The notes under the pieces were generated by a model, which saw only the letters and a list, made by a program, of their open reading frames with translations, was not told where the DNA came from and did not search any database. From positions 558,001-622,000 of the forward strand of contig NW_024881693.1 of assembly GCF_019059575.1 (NCBI RefSeq): a stretch of 64,000 bases of DNA, written 5' to 3'. The translations under genes were made by a program, and so were the position numbers. The stretch is from Amphibalanus amphitrite. Its lineage: Eukaryota; Arthropoda; Thecostraca; Balanomorpha; Balanidae. Below are positions 26,201 through 38,166 of this stretch, piece after piece. The number at the start of each line of letters is the position of its first letter. Position 1 is the stretch's first letter.

Positions 26201-29012
26201 AAACCTCCCGTAATGCAATCATTCCCACATTACACCTTTCCTAAGCAAAAAGCCTCCTTCCAGCTGCCGTTCGCGTGTCATCTCGTCATCGACTGCCCCA
26301 TGAGTACGAGGACGTGCTGAAGCCACCGCTGCCATTGACGGTGAGGGAGGAGCTGACAGACACAGCGCACGCGAGAGATCCTCGCCCGCGAGTTCGGGGG
26401 GTGGGGTCCCATCTGCACGCGCAGCGGTGTGCACACTCGCACCGCGAGAGAGCACACACGGGAGAGAATGGAGGGAGGAGGGTGAAAGGTTGGTGGTGAT
26501 TGTGTGTTTTGGACACACATTGTGTTGCTGATCACTTACAGGGCGGGGAAGATGCTATTATTGATAATTGGGTGGAGACGATTTGATGCGGTGATGCACG
26601 TCTTCCTTGGACGTTGTTGAAGCGTTGGGGAAGATGACTTGCAGCTAAATACTGTAAAATTATATTTAATTAATATTTTCTTCCAATTAATTAATAATTT
26701 TCGATATCGCAAAAATTAACCACTCCAGGACCTAATCAGTTTCAAGTTCCGGCAGCCACACGGCGGAGCCACACAATCCGAAGCCAAAGTAACTCACTTC
26801 ATGGCTCATAACACGGAGAAGCCGTACTAACGCTGCAATTTAATCAGACCCACAGAACAACTCACTCACCCATCCCGTCCACACCGGCGCACCCTCCTCC
26901 CCTTCCAGTAATAACCACCAAGTTGCAGACAAGCATTGTCCCAACCTCACCGCGGCACCGGGGCAAGACCAGGGTCTCCTATTACAAACGCGTGCCGCAA
27001 AGTTGCAGGCAGCACACTCCATCCACGCCAGGGGTTCGCGACTCGCTGGCAGGGCTGCGTGAGGACCACGCACGGCTCAGCGTCTAGAAAGAGGCTTGAG
27101 GCTTCTGGAGCTGGCGGAAACGGCGCTAGTGCGTGCGCCCTTCCGGTGCTGGGTAATCTAATCAGACTGAGTCGCGCGCCGGTCCGGGTGGGTTACCGAC
27201 ACCATTTCCCGCTACCGTTCGCCTGCTGGGAAGAGGACAGAGAAGAGGAAGAAGGAGAGGGAGGGGATGAAGGGAGAGAGGCGAGAGTAGTAGCACAAGC
27301 GACCCAGGCAATGAAGGTAATGGTGGCAATTGGGAGAGACAGCCCAGAGAAAGATGCATTTCCGGGAACGGGTCGCGGCGGGCACACAGCTGCAGCCGCG
27401 TGGTGTGTGTTCGAGATAGGCTCCAGGCCAGCTGCAATGCCCTCGCGGCAGATGCATGCTTGTGTTTGCCATATTTGTGGGTCACGACTTGGGTGGTCAA
27501 AACAATTTCATTCCCGATGAGTCTGAAATTCTCGTAGGGAAACCCAAGAACAACAGAGCCGGAAGACCAAAGCAGCCACCATTTGCTAATCTGGAAATCA
27601 GAAGTGTTTACCACATTATGCACTATAAGCAACAGGCAATGACAAGAAGCTTTCCACTTGTGAACACCACGACCAGAGGGCATGAAACTGCCTGTAATCT
27701 GTGTTTAATGAGACTACAAAAGCCACGGTTGGAAATTACCTCCCTCACAGTTATCCCAAGTCCGAGCCTGACAGACGTCGTCCGCGAGTGGGCAGACCCG
27801 CCCTGACCAAGAGCTCTCGGACGTCTTCACGCTCCCCAGCGCGTGGCCGAGTGTCTCCGCGCCTCTCATGTGTGTCCGAGGGTGGGCAGGGCGCTTTGCG
27901 CTCGACTTCCTCCGCACAGACCATCCCACTCCGCGCGGAAGGCCCTCCGCCGCCACACGACCTGCGGAAGCCCGCAAACCTAGTCGGAAGTAACCAGAGT
28001 AGCCGAGGGTGCTCCACCAAATGACGCACCGGCATCGAGGGTCCACAGAGAGGGCCTGGATGAGTGGAGGGTCACTGAGAGGGTCCAGTGGCCGCAGAGG
28101 GTCCCCGGACCGCCCAGCGGGGAGGCGGGTCGGCGCCGCCCCCGCCCTCAGCTCTGCGGCGGCGGGCGGCAGCGCCAGTTGACGGCACAATGGGGAGCTT
28201 TGTGCGCGCCCGGGCGGCCCGGTTTGCTCAGAGGGTGAGAGGCGCGGGCGTGTTTGCTTCCGCCGCTGGTGGGCCGTCAGAGAGGCCGCGGGAGACCCTC
28301 GGCTGTAATTGGCGACCGGCAGCCGGCCCGGCCGACGATCTGTTGCTCGTTGGACGCGGGTAAACAGCGGGGAGCAGCGTGATTGGAGGGAAGCGTGTTG
28401 ACGCCAGCGAGCTGCCGCCTTTGTGAGCAAGAGCTGAGAGCACTTTGAACACATTTGGGAGCTCTTGTGACAAACACAGGACAAAGAACGCTATGCAGCT
28501 TCGCGCTGGACTGATTCTGTTCAGAACCGGGGCTACGCAAAATTACCTCAGCTTACAACCAGCATAACGAGCTTCCAGCCAAACAAAAGCATAGCTTAAT
28601 CCTCTCATTTGCTTATCCAAACAGCAGTTATTAGCTCGGCTTTGTTAAATGCCTCGGGAGGGCTGCTTTGTAAACAGACCTCCGGGCGAGCCCGAGTGCC
28701 TCATCTGAGCCACCTATTGATCACACAGTGCCACTGTGGCCCCCAGAGCACGTACCCAGCGAACTCAGTGGAAGGCCATGTGTATTAATATCTGCTGTGT
28801 CACCTCGTCACAGGCAAACGCTAGTGACGGCAGCAACTGGATAGAACAGCGACCCTGGTTCGAGCGGAACGGATGAGGTCACGTTCAGAGCTTCAACATG
28901 TGAGCCGTGTAAACGTTATTTTAAAGTCGCATTGGTCGCGACCTGACATATTTATGCTTTGTGATAAGCATAAGATGAAGACATCGAGTTTGTTGAAATC
29001 AGACATGTGCAT

Positions 29013-29413
29013 TAGAGTTGCAAAATTTCCCTACCGCACTACCGGCATGCCGGTAATTTTTAACTACCGCAGGTTTTTTCGTGGTATCTGGCATGTCTTG
29101 CCGGTAGCATGCCGGTATTTTTGATTTTGCACAAAAAATTATCAGCATATGATTCAAATTTTGGACACTAAGAGGCTATTGAATTGTAATAAGTTGGACA
29201 ATGGGTGGCTGCTGGGTGGGGCGGTTACTGAAATTGCCAAAATGTGGCATCTCATGTAGGGGTAAGCCAGAATCAAGAATGCAGGTTTTTTTAGCATGCC
29301 GGTAATTTGGCGGTTTTTTTGCTTGGGGCGTGGTAGCATGCCGGTATCCCAGAAAATGTTTGTGGGGCGGGGCGGTGCCGGTAGCAGCCCATTGGGAAAA
29401 CTTTGCAACTCTA
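29013..29413. mobile_element. hAT-type MITE nested in the outer hAT element
   Basis: The ends are TAGAGTTGCAAA and TTTGCAACTCTA, flanked by a perfect 8-bp direct repeat ATGTGCAT (29005-29012 and 29414-29421). The 401-bp body is rich in CCGGTAGCATGCCGGTA motifs near both ends, a likely subterminal repeat. It has no coding capacity. It inserted into the terminal inverted repeat of an older hAT, so it is younger than its host. Confidence 0.85.
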
Positions 29414-29421
29414 ATGTGCAT

Positions 29422-29905
29422 GGATCCGATAAAATGGATCTGGGATCTGATCCCACGGATCCTGATCTCGGATCCGACGGGATCATAGATCCAGCTCTGT
29501 AATTTATCGAGAGATCTGTAGGGATCACAGATCCGAGTCTCATTTTTTTGCTTGAGATCCAGTGAGATCATAGATCCTCACTTATTTTTTGTCAACACAT
29601 ATATCCCAAAAAAGCACTTGTTTCAACTCACAAACGTTCTGTTTTAGTGATTTTATGTGATCGCACGTCATTATCCTGAGTTTTGTGTCACTTATTGGCA
29701 TATAAAGCCTTTAAAACATGGTTTCAAATGTGGTGCATGGTGGGATCCACTCAGATCATAGATCCATGTTCTAAATTTATCGTCAGATCATATGAGATCA
29801 TAGATCCAAGATGTATTTTTCACGCCGGATCCGGTGGGATCATAGATCCCAACCTGTACTTTGCTTCGAGATCCACTGAGATCACAGATCCATCACTCGG
29901 ATCCA
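29422..29905. repeat. GATC(A)TAGATCC degenerate repeat array
   Basis: About ten copies of GATCATAGATCC or close variants (GATCACAGATCC, GATCTGATCCC) are spaced every 40-60 bases in the body of the outer hAT element. The motif is nearly palindromic around GATC. It probably represents subterminal or internal repeats amplified within the element. Confidence 0.7.
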
Positions 29906-31685
29906 TGCACATGTCTGGTTGACATTCGGTTTGACGTTACTGTTCAAAGAAGTAATTTTTCCTGATTACGGAAGCCGACTTCAGTGACATTCATTCATCA
30001 ACTAAAGGTCCTGAGAAGCTTACTCCATCTCTTTGCCTCCCTTCCGAAGCAGTTTCAGCTCAGTTCCAGCAACTCTGCCAAGCATGCCCCATGTTCCGTA
30101 CCCCTCCCCTCCCTCCCCATCGAGCGACATTGCCCGAGGGTATCACAGATTGGCACCGCTAATGGGTGTCGTGACCCGGCATTTAAAGCGCCACTCCCGA
30201 GGGGGGGGGCACTCAGAGGGGGCGACATCGAGCCGCCGGCGGTTCACGCACGGGGAGGACCGGGGGAAGGGGAGGTAGCGTGCAACGACGGCTCAAGCTA
30301 TCGCGCTACCGAGAGAAAAGGTGTCACTCACTGACTCCATGAATATAAATCATGATTTAGATATCGTGTAAACTCCTTGCAACTTGCACTCATTCATAAG
30401 TTCAGGTCACAAGCCCTCACAACTCAGTCTGTTTCGTTCAATGATGGATGTTTTGGTGGGACACCGCCGTACTGCAACGCACTATATCACATCCCGGCAA
30501 TAACTGCAATAAACATCACATGCACAGGATGTTCACAAAGCACAACATACGGTGCACACCAACAGCTGCTGCTATTCAGCTCTAAACAGACCATAACATA
30601 CCCGGTTTTAATCAACAAACAACCACCGCCAACACAGTACCTACCTACGCATAGAATGAAAGGGCGTTTCGTAGCTTTTGTAGACGGAATAGCTGTTTAT
30701 TTTCTATCAGCATGCGCCGTTTCAACAATTCCTTTATAAACTCTGAACTAGTACGAAATTAGTCCCAAGCAATGCATTTTTATTACGAATATCTACTTTC
30801 GTCCGACTTTGTTGCCTATAGCTCCTAGTGAGGACACCCAAGCTCGAGAGCACAGGCAGCAGGCAGCAGTGTCCCTGGCAATGTCCCATGTTTGATTAAC
30901 GGCGATATCGGCTGAGCCGATCCAATAAACACGTGCACCTATTCTTAGCCGTCCCCCGCCCGCCTGGCAGCCAACCGAGCCGAAAATCCGGCCGGCGCCG
31001 CCGATACCGACATCGATATACGGCGCGTCTCTCCCCACCTCCACCGAACTCCCTCAGTCTCCCCCGGCCGGCGTCTTCCCCAGCGCGCGCCAAATCGGCG
31101 CCGATCACGCTAAATCATGCAGGAGACGGCATCTGAGTGGCATCTGACGAATGGCGGGGGCGGCTGCCTCCAATATCGCCTCCAATTGCCGCCGAGCACG
31201 CTCCACTGGAATAATTACCCGCCAGGAGGTGATCCGTCTCTGCACCCTCCACTGTGCACCCGCGAGCCGGTCGCACCCTCCCCGGCACCCGGCCGCACCC
31301 TCCTCGGCACCCGACCGCACACGGGAGACGTGCTCAGTAATGCGAAAATGAGCCACAGACAAGGCGTAAGCCGTAAGGAAACGAGGAGACAGAAAAAGGC
31401 GGCTAGTTGACATTTAACAAAAAAGGTGTCCAGAATGATTTGCAGGTGCTGGCAGGCGGCATCGAAGTTGAAAAAAGCCAACATCACTGCATTGAAATCA
31501 GGGGGAGGCACTCGCCTTGGCCGTATATGGGCCAGAACAGGGGGGCGACACGGCTATTCGCGCAATGTATTAATTTATGGGCCGCGCGGGGCCTCGCGAT
31601 GACGCGGCTGGAGGCAACTGCTCAGCGCGCTAGGATACTTCTGGCGGGGCGGGGCGCTGAACGGTGTGCAATGAATGGGTTATGG

Positions 31686-32275
31686 TCGGGCCGACAGAGA
31701 TGAGGTATTGAATTTGAATTGACATCAGCAATCGGGTGGGGAAGGAGAACGTTCCTAATCGAGCTTGGGTTGGGGAAAGCCGAAAATATCGCGATCGGCT
31801 CATAGCTCAGACAGGGCCGGGTGCCGTACCATGTGTTGTATACATATTTAGGCGGGCAGACAGAGATGAGTTATTGGATTTAAATTCACCTTACCATCGG
31901 TTTCTGGTGGGGTTTGAAAATGGTTTTAGTCAAGCTCGGAGTGGGGCAACCCACTGGCGGATCCAGGGGAAGGCATTTGGGGCAAATGTCTTCCCCCACA
32001 TTGGCAGCGCCCGAAATCGCTTTTCGAGAATCAAAGAAAACTTCACAACTTTTCTGAGGAAATGTTGGTTAATCACACTGCACAGCAGTGCGCAAGGAAT
32101 CGAAATCAGAGTTTTTTTTTAATTAATTCCGAGAAACCTTTTTGGGGTAAGCCCCCGCAGTGTCCAAGACCGCTTCCTGGATCCGCCAGTTGTGAATAAG
32201 TCACGGTCGATACCGAGCTTCGGCGGGACCAGGCGCTGTATACGTTGTTCTTTCAAAGAAGAGGTGGACAGACAC
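31686..32275. repeat. Degenerate direct repeat of about 165 bp, interrupted by a small inverted-repeat element
   Basis: The stretch GACAGAGATGAG...TATTG...ATT...CATC...GGTGGGG followed by TC(G/A)AGCT appears at about 31695-31770 and again at 31858-31945. The piece following the first copy (GATCGGCTCATAGCTC...GTTGTATAC) resembles the DNA just after the element at 31953-32190 (GGTCGATACCGAGCTTC...CTGTATACG...GTGGACAGACACC). This reads as an old tandem repeat into which a small element later inserted. No function is apparent. Confidence 0.5.
31953..32190. mobile_element. Small inverted-repeat element (MITE) with ACTGGCGGATCCAGG ends
   Basis: The two ends are a perfect 15-bp inverted repeat (ACTGGCGGATCCAGG and its reverse complement) enclosing 238 bp with a GGGG...CCCC-bearing interior. 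No convincing target duplication is visible, so the superfamily is not assigned. It sits inside an older degenerate repeat. Confidence 0.7.
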
Positions 32276-33102
32276 CTAGCCCCACATCCTACTGCTATGC
32301 CCGTGCTTCTGTGGGTGAAGCACTAAAGCATCACGGAATCCCACAGGACCTGCGAGTCGACGAGGTGGGCCGCTTTGGCCGCCGGGTACTGCAGCTCCCT
32401 GGAGTTGCCTGGGACCGATGGCAAAACAACAGCTCCGGCGGTGCCCCTATGGGCCGTAGTAATTAGCGAATTCCTGTAATGTAGAGATCATATCCTCAAT
32501 AATCTCCATTACCATTTTATATTCCTAAACAGTATGACAGAACAATTATGCTTGCCTACGTTCAGGCATTACCTCTGATGGTCATACGTCCAGTACAACA
32601 TGTGTTGTCTGTCAAACAACAATCGACGACGGGATCTCTTCTCATTATCTCTTAAGCCATCGGTTGTCAATTCACCCACCCCGTTTCCCTAAAAATAGAC
32701 GGTCAGATTCGGCCTGGGTCCTTACGACCCCTCTAGATTCGCCAGAGACGGGATCGGATCGCCGTTATTGCACCCGTCTTAGTGTCTTTAATACTATGAC
32801 AGCTTCGACCACGGACTTCGGACGGGGTGATCGTTCCACGAATGTACGAACCATCCAGGCCTAGAGTGCATCGAAGTTTAAAAGAATGCAGTCTGTAGAT
32901 CAATAAACATAACAATGGTGGTATACAACCACATTAAAATATCTCCCCGGCTCCCGCAACGTTCCAACGCCCCTCCGTTATGCATTCGCCTTGTGTGTCC
33001 GCCGAGCCGGCTTGCCTCCAATGACGTCATCGGCCGGCCGGCGGCGTTCAAGGTCAAACGGCTGGTGTCCTTACCTGGAGTTCTATAGCCTTGGGCCAGA
33101 AT

Positions 33103-33282
33103 GTCTAACGATTTCCGCCATGTTGTGTATACCAAAGTCTTGAAAAGTTGATCACTGCAATCAAACTGCAAGCATGAAGCAGCAGCACTTTTGAGTAGTG
33201 TACCTCTCACTTAACTGCACCTCTGCTACCGTACATGCAATTTATATTTCTGGTATACACAACATGGCGGAAATCGATAGAC
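33103..33282. repeat. 32-bp inverted repeat pair, possible MITE
   Basis: The sequence GTCTAACGATTTCCGCCATG and its continuation to 33134 is mirrored at 33251-33282 with one mismatch; the inner 26 bp are perfect. A spacer of 116 bp separates the arms. The outer limits and a target duplication are not clear, so this could be a small MITE or a simple inverted duplication. Confidence 0.65.
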
Positions 33283-34163
33283 AAAAACAAGTCACCAATG
33301 CTCCTTCCAGTATATATTAGAGTTCAGTGATTGAAATGCATCCTGTTTATCAGTAGGACTAACACCTCATATTCATCAGCAATGTTTGAAGCACAAAGGT
33401 CCCAATGAGGAATGCGCAGAGCCCTAATAAATTGTTCCAAAGCTCGCCTTGGTTACTCATTAGCACTCCGGCAGCACCCTAACCTCCGCCCCAGCTGACA
33501 CCCCGCCGCTGACCTTCGACCCCTGCTGACCAACACAGAGGGGCGGCCGCTATTCCGGGCTGCATTCCAGGGGCACGTGTGACCGGGGCGCACCAACAAC
33601 CCATCCCTCACACCGCTATCACCCACATCGCCCCCACCCCCGGCCTCTCCCTCCCCCGGGCGGCGACCGCGGTCACAGTCGACCCTCGTCGGCCGGCGCC
33701 GCGCCGGCGGAGGCCGCCCGTCCGTCGCGTCCGACGCGTCGGAGCCGTCGGGCCTCGGGGACGTCGCCGCCCCTCCCCTCAGCCGAGATCGCGGCGTCGC
33801 GTGCCTGACGAGGCAGAGAGCGCGGTCCGTCCGCCGCAGACAGTCAGCGCCGGCCACTGTTTGCGCTCCGTTTTTGTGAGAGCGTCCCGAGGTGCAAAAA
33901 GGCCGCCATGGGGGCCACTCGGGCGGTATTGATCCCGAACTTCCAGCTGACGGCCCCAGTCGAGCGGATTCAGGGGGTTTCGCGAAACTCGAGGCCCGGG
34001 GGGGCAGCTGGGTACGGGATACATACGGGGCAGCCGGAGGAATGCATGCTCAAAGGCTTCCAAGAGCTCAAAGCGTTATCTCTCGGACTTTGGGCGAATA
34101 AAGATCGATGCAGTTCTGTTGAATCTAGCTTACAGGGGGCTTTCAGTGCAATCGCAGTATTAA

Positions 34164-34712
34164 AGGAAATAGTTCACTTTCACGAAATTATTTTTTTTGC
34201 AACGATTTATTATTTTTTATGTTCAAAATAATCAGCAAAGAAAATAAAACCTTTTTATAACAAAAGATTTTTTTCTCTATATTTTGATATAGGAAGAACT
34301 TTTCAGTTTCTGTAAGGCACACGCGATCCAGTATGAAAAGAGCATGGGTCCCGAAAATTCTTCAGAAACAGAGAAATTATCGCAGCCACCGGCATTTGGG
34401 CGATCTGCTCGATCTAATAATGTTCCCCTGAATGTCCTAATTGATCAGTACGAGAATTTCTCTAGAGTTCCCGTAGATAATTTCTCTAGTTTCTGAAAAA
34501 TTTTCGGGACCCATGCTCTTTTCATACTGGATGGAAATATATGCAAGGCACACATCCTCAACGCAAGACACCTTTTTCGGGACGAGAAATAGAATATCTT
34601 TGCCTAGGGTGATCGTTGGGCTGTAAAAGCTCCTGATTTATGCTCGTCTCAGCCCAAGCTACGGAACTGCTATTCCAGTTCAAAACCCATGTTAAAAAGT
34701 GAACTATTTCCT
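34164..34712. mobile_element. TTAA-flanked MITE
   Basis: The ends AGGAAATAGTTCACTTT and its reverse complement form a 17-bp perfect inverted repeat flanked on both sides by TTAA (34160-34163 and 34713-34716). The TTAA target and ends that do not begin CCC suggest a Kolobok-type rather than piggyBac-type element; this is inference. The 549-bp interior is AT-rich, has no transposase and contains a second, longer inverted repeat. Confidence 0.75.
34326..34532. repeat. 55-bp inverted repeat inside the TTAA MITE
   Basis: The arm starting ATCCAGTATGAAAAGAGCAT (34326-34380) recurs inverted at 34477-34532 with only small differences. The centre is about 96 bp. It may be a second element nested in the TTAA MITE or an internal foldback of that MITE; no target duplication was found directly outside the arms. 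Confidence 0.7.
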
Positions 34713-36317
34713 TTAACTAAACCTGAAAAGATTTGGACGTAACAGACAGACCCTAATGGACGCCTTTACCGCACTGACTGACCACACTGCTGCGCCCAGT
34801 GCAAGTTCGGAAAACCACTCAGTTGCATCATTTATCATCCCAAAATGTCCGGATACACATTACACACGGATACAAATTTAATCGAAACCACACCAATCAC
34901 AGCTGGTTGTCATTCAAACTTAACACAGGAGGACATCAAAGAATTCGAGCAAATCATGCTGTGTTAAACGTGTCAAGAGTAGACTCCATTAAAATCAATC
35001 TCCACAGTTGACAACTACTTCTTATGTTGTTCTCTGTTGTCCCTAGACACCAAGACACGGAAATAGGTCCCAAGGAGTCCCTACTCCCAGGACCACACAC
35101 CACGCCGAACAGTCTCAGACCGCTCGCCATCAGTTGGGTCCGGCTATAAATTGTCACTAGACAGCACCTGTGACAGTACAGCTGAATGTTTCACCCGGAC
35201 GGAGACAGCTGAGATTTCCATCCTGTACTGTCGCTGACCGGACCTCCCCATCTCGCCGGGACACGGGCGGCGGCATAGTGTGGCCATGGCTGAAATTAGA
35301 ACAGACATTTTCTGAACAGGGAGGAAGTCTGAGGGGCTCTTTCCCGGGCGATTCTTGATGAGAAAACACAAAAATTAATCCACCATGTCTCTCACCGCTC
35401 GTAAGTCATGACCTACAAAGAAGCTAAGTTCCAAGGAATGACTGGCTGAAATCCCTTTGGAATGAGCTCCGGTCTGACCCCGGCTCCCCGTAGCACGTAT
35501 CTAACACGGCTCGTGCTACTGACCGTGGCCCAGCAGGGTTAATGGAAATTGGGAGCGTCTGCGCGGCATTAGCACATTATTAGCCATCGATCGACACTGG
35601 GGCACCGCCGCAGAGCTGGGAGTGGTTTATACCAACAGTCCGGCGGATATAGGTCTGTCCAAGGCCATGGGGTCTGCCGGCAACAGTCATTGGGGGCGCC
35701 TCACGGTATGGTCAGGCAGAGGACCACAACCAGGGACCAATGCGTCCCCAGGGTAACATTTTTGAGGTTCTACCCCTATTGCCCGTGGGGTCGCGGACCA
35801 CATTTGGCTGCCTAGAGGTTCATGTTTTGACGCGCGAGAGGTGAAAGGATAGCAGGGAAAGGGTACCCGTGATATGACAACCTAGCTGATAGTAATTACA
35901 TTTGCCATGGTCAATTTCGGGTTTCCCAAAGGCTGCAAGCGATCCCGTAACGATAAGCAAAACACTTTCAAATGTTGAGATGGTCGACAGCACTGGAGCA
36001 AAATCTCCTGAGCCTTTTAAAATCCCACCCAGTCGTATCGATTTCCGTTGCAGCTTCCGGCTTTCCAACGGGAAAGTTGACAAATGTCCACACGATGTGA
36101 CATTGCACGCAACATACCATAAAAGCCCATCAGCTTGCAGGTGCTGCAACATAGCGTGAGCGTAACTATGGCAACGTGTCACGTCGTTATGGCAACAAGG
36201 TGCAGTTTGCAGCAGAGATCAGCGAAAAAGCTGCCGAAGGGACTGTCACCGGGGAGGAGGGGGTTAGACATCCGAGGGGAGTCGCAGGGGGCCAGGGGAC
36301 GCCAGCAGGGTTTCCAC

Positions 36318-38166
36318 TAGTGATGTCAATCGGTTACCAAAATTTCGGTATACCGATACCGAACCAATACCGATTCGGTATTCGGTATTTTATACCAAAA
36401 GCATTTGGTATTTTGTCGGTATTATTAAAGTCAACTACTGTCATAAAAAATTGAAAACATTTTTTATAAACCTTCTGAACTCAAATTTGATTTGCTAAAT
36501 GACATTGGATGAAGAAAAAGGACAATCATGACACATTTCTCCCAAATGCATGTGATGTCACAAGAAATGGGCAAACACATTAACTGTAACATCAAACACA
36601 TCAGTCTACCAATGTTAAATGGCAAGTTATCAGTGCTAGCAAATTCCAATACCATGAGGATAATCATCTTACAAAAAAAAAAACTAATGTGCAAGACATA
36701 AACATGTATCAATGTTTAACTCACTGTATACTGGAAAGCATACTTCAACTACCTTACTCAAAATTTCCCAAGCATTCATTAGTAACAAATTTGACTTTGT
36801 TTTGATGAGTCTGTGATTGATCTTGACCTTGTCTTGCTCTCCATTTCACTGCAATGCAGTTACATTATCCAAAAGCCAAAACCCTGTTTTTTATAGCACT
36901 AGCTTCACCATTATCATCTAATATTGAAGGCAGCATTTATCACTTTATCAGCACCCCACAAATTCTCAACTTCGCTCAACTTCAAAAAGATCCTGTGGAT
37001 AATTTATTTTCTTTAATTAGTGTTCTCTTTCCTGCTCTCCTCAAGAGATAGAAATCGCTAGCAATGTAATCAAAAGCATTCCTAAAATATAATTGGGTCT
37101 TGGCTTGATTCGCAACTAGCAGTTTAAAAACTGAACACAACTAAGAACTTGATGATGTCGCAGCTGCGCCAAAACCCGATGTACCTCAATAGCTAATTAA
37201 AAATAATTGAGCAAATTTGTTTTTCTGGTTCTTCATTTTTTATCAATAACAGCCTACAATCTTTCTTAAATTAATTTTAAGATGCCAAAATATAAACATC
37301 ATATTAATAACGTAAGTGTTCTTAAGCAAAAAAGGAAAAAACTTTGTTAATTCCGTGCGTTTCGTGCCTAAATGCAAATGGCCGCCGCCTGCAAGGCTGT
37401 TATTTATAGGTATCTTGAGGCTGCCATTGTGGAAGAGATGCCACGTGACACGTGTCAATGATTCTGTAAAATTATGAACATTTTACCTAGCTTTCATCAC
37501 GATATCATTACAGTGGTGTCTGCTATCTATCAGTGTGCCTCGTAAGTAATTATTTATCAAGATTTGTTGTGTTAAACATTTGTTTATGATGAAAAATTGG
37601 CTGCGTCACTATCGTCACCATCGCTACTTGAGTTGAACTGTAGGTATCATGGATTTTGTTTACATTAATGGTATAGCCCAGCCCATTATTGTCATTTGGT
37701 TACCATTTTTGGATCATGATAGGACACGTAACCCTGTCTTGACTGGACTTGAATTGAGTGACTTGAATTGAAAGGACGTTTGATGGTTCAGGCATGGATG
37801 AGATTCAGGGTTCAAGTTCTTGTCCTATATCACCTCATGCAGATGACTTGAATCCACATCCCAGTTAAGTTACTGACCTGAATTTTTGTTCATAGTTACA
37901 CAATACAGTTATTTTTTTTTGCAGTGCAATTAATTTAGAGATTTCCTGACTTGTTTTGGTTGCCTTATTTTAAAGTATTACTTTTCAATGCTTATCATTT
38001 GTTTTGAAAAAGTTTGAAGCATTTGTTTGATGATTCCCTGAATTCGGTACCTAGTCGGTATTTCACCCTATTTCTGCAAATCGGTTCGGTTTTGGTATGC
38101 TCTCAGTGGTTTTGGTCGGTATCGGTTTGGTATTGGTTTCCAAAATTTCTGAAATTGACATCACTA
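36318..38166. mobile_element. hAT-type non-autonomous transposon, 1.85 kb, AT-rich
   Basis: The ends TAGTGATGTCAAT and ATTGACATCACTA are inverted and are flanked by a perfect 8-bp duplication GTTTCCAC (36310-36317 and 38167-38174), which is diagnostic for hAT. Next to both ends lie clusters of ACCGATACCGAACC/GGTATCGGT motifs, probably transposase-binding subterminal repeats. The body is markedly more AT-rich than the surrounding intron. I found no BED zinc finger or hAT dimerisation motif in any frame, so it looks non-autonomous, although it is long for a MITE. Confidence 0.85.

Larger units (their letters stand above)
29000..29917. mobile_element. hAT-type non-autonomous transposon, outer element
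   Basis: The terminal inverted repeat CAGACATGTGCATGGATCCG is present at the right end; the left end has the same sequence but is split by the element at 29013. The flanks are GTTGAAAT (28992-28999) and GTTGACAT (29918-29925), an 8-bp target duplication with one difference, as in hAT elements. The interior is a set of GATCATAGATCC-like repeats and has no transposase. Without the inserted element and its duplication it would be about 510 bp. Confidence 0.75.

Noticed and set aside
27714-28484. 256-codon frame on the minus strand
   Set aside because: Arg/Pro/Ser/Ala-rich with no recognisable motif, in a GC-rich block with other overlapping open frames. A chance open frame is more likely.
28850-28875. 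GGTTCGAGCGG resembling a tRNA B box
   Set aside because: There is no matching A box or cloverleaf upstream at the expected distance.
32245-32466. Protein-like frame next to the 31.95-kb element
   Set aside because: It overlaps a degenerate repeat and matches no transposase or host family I know. Kept only as part of the repeat description.
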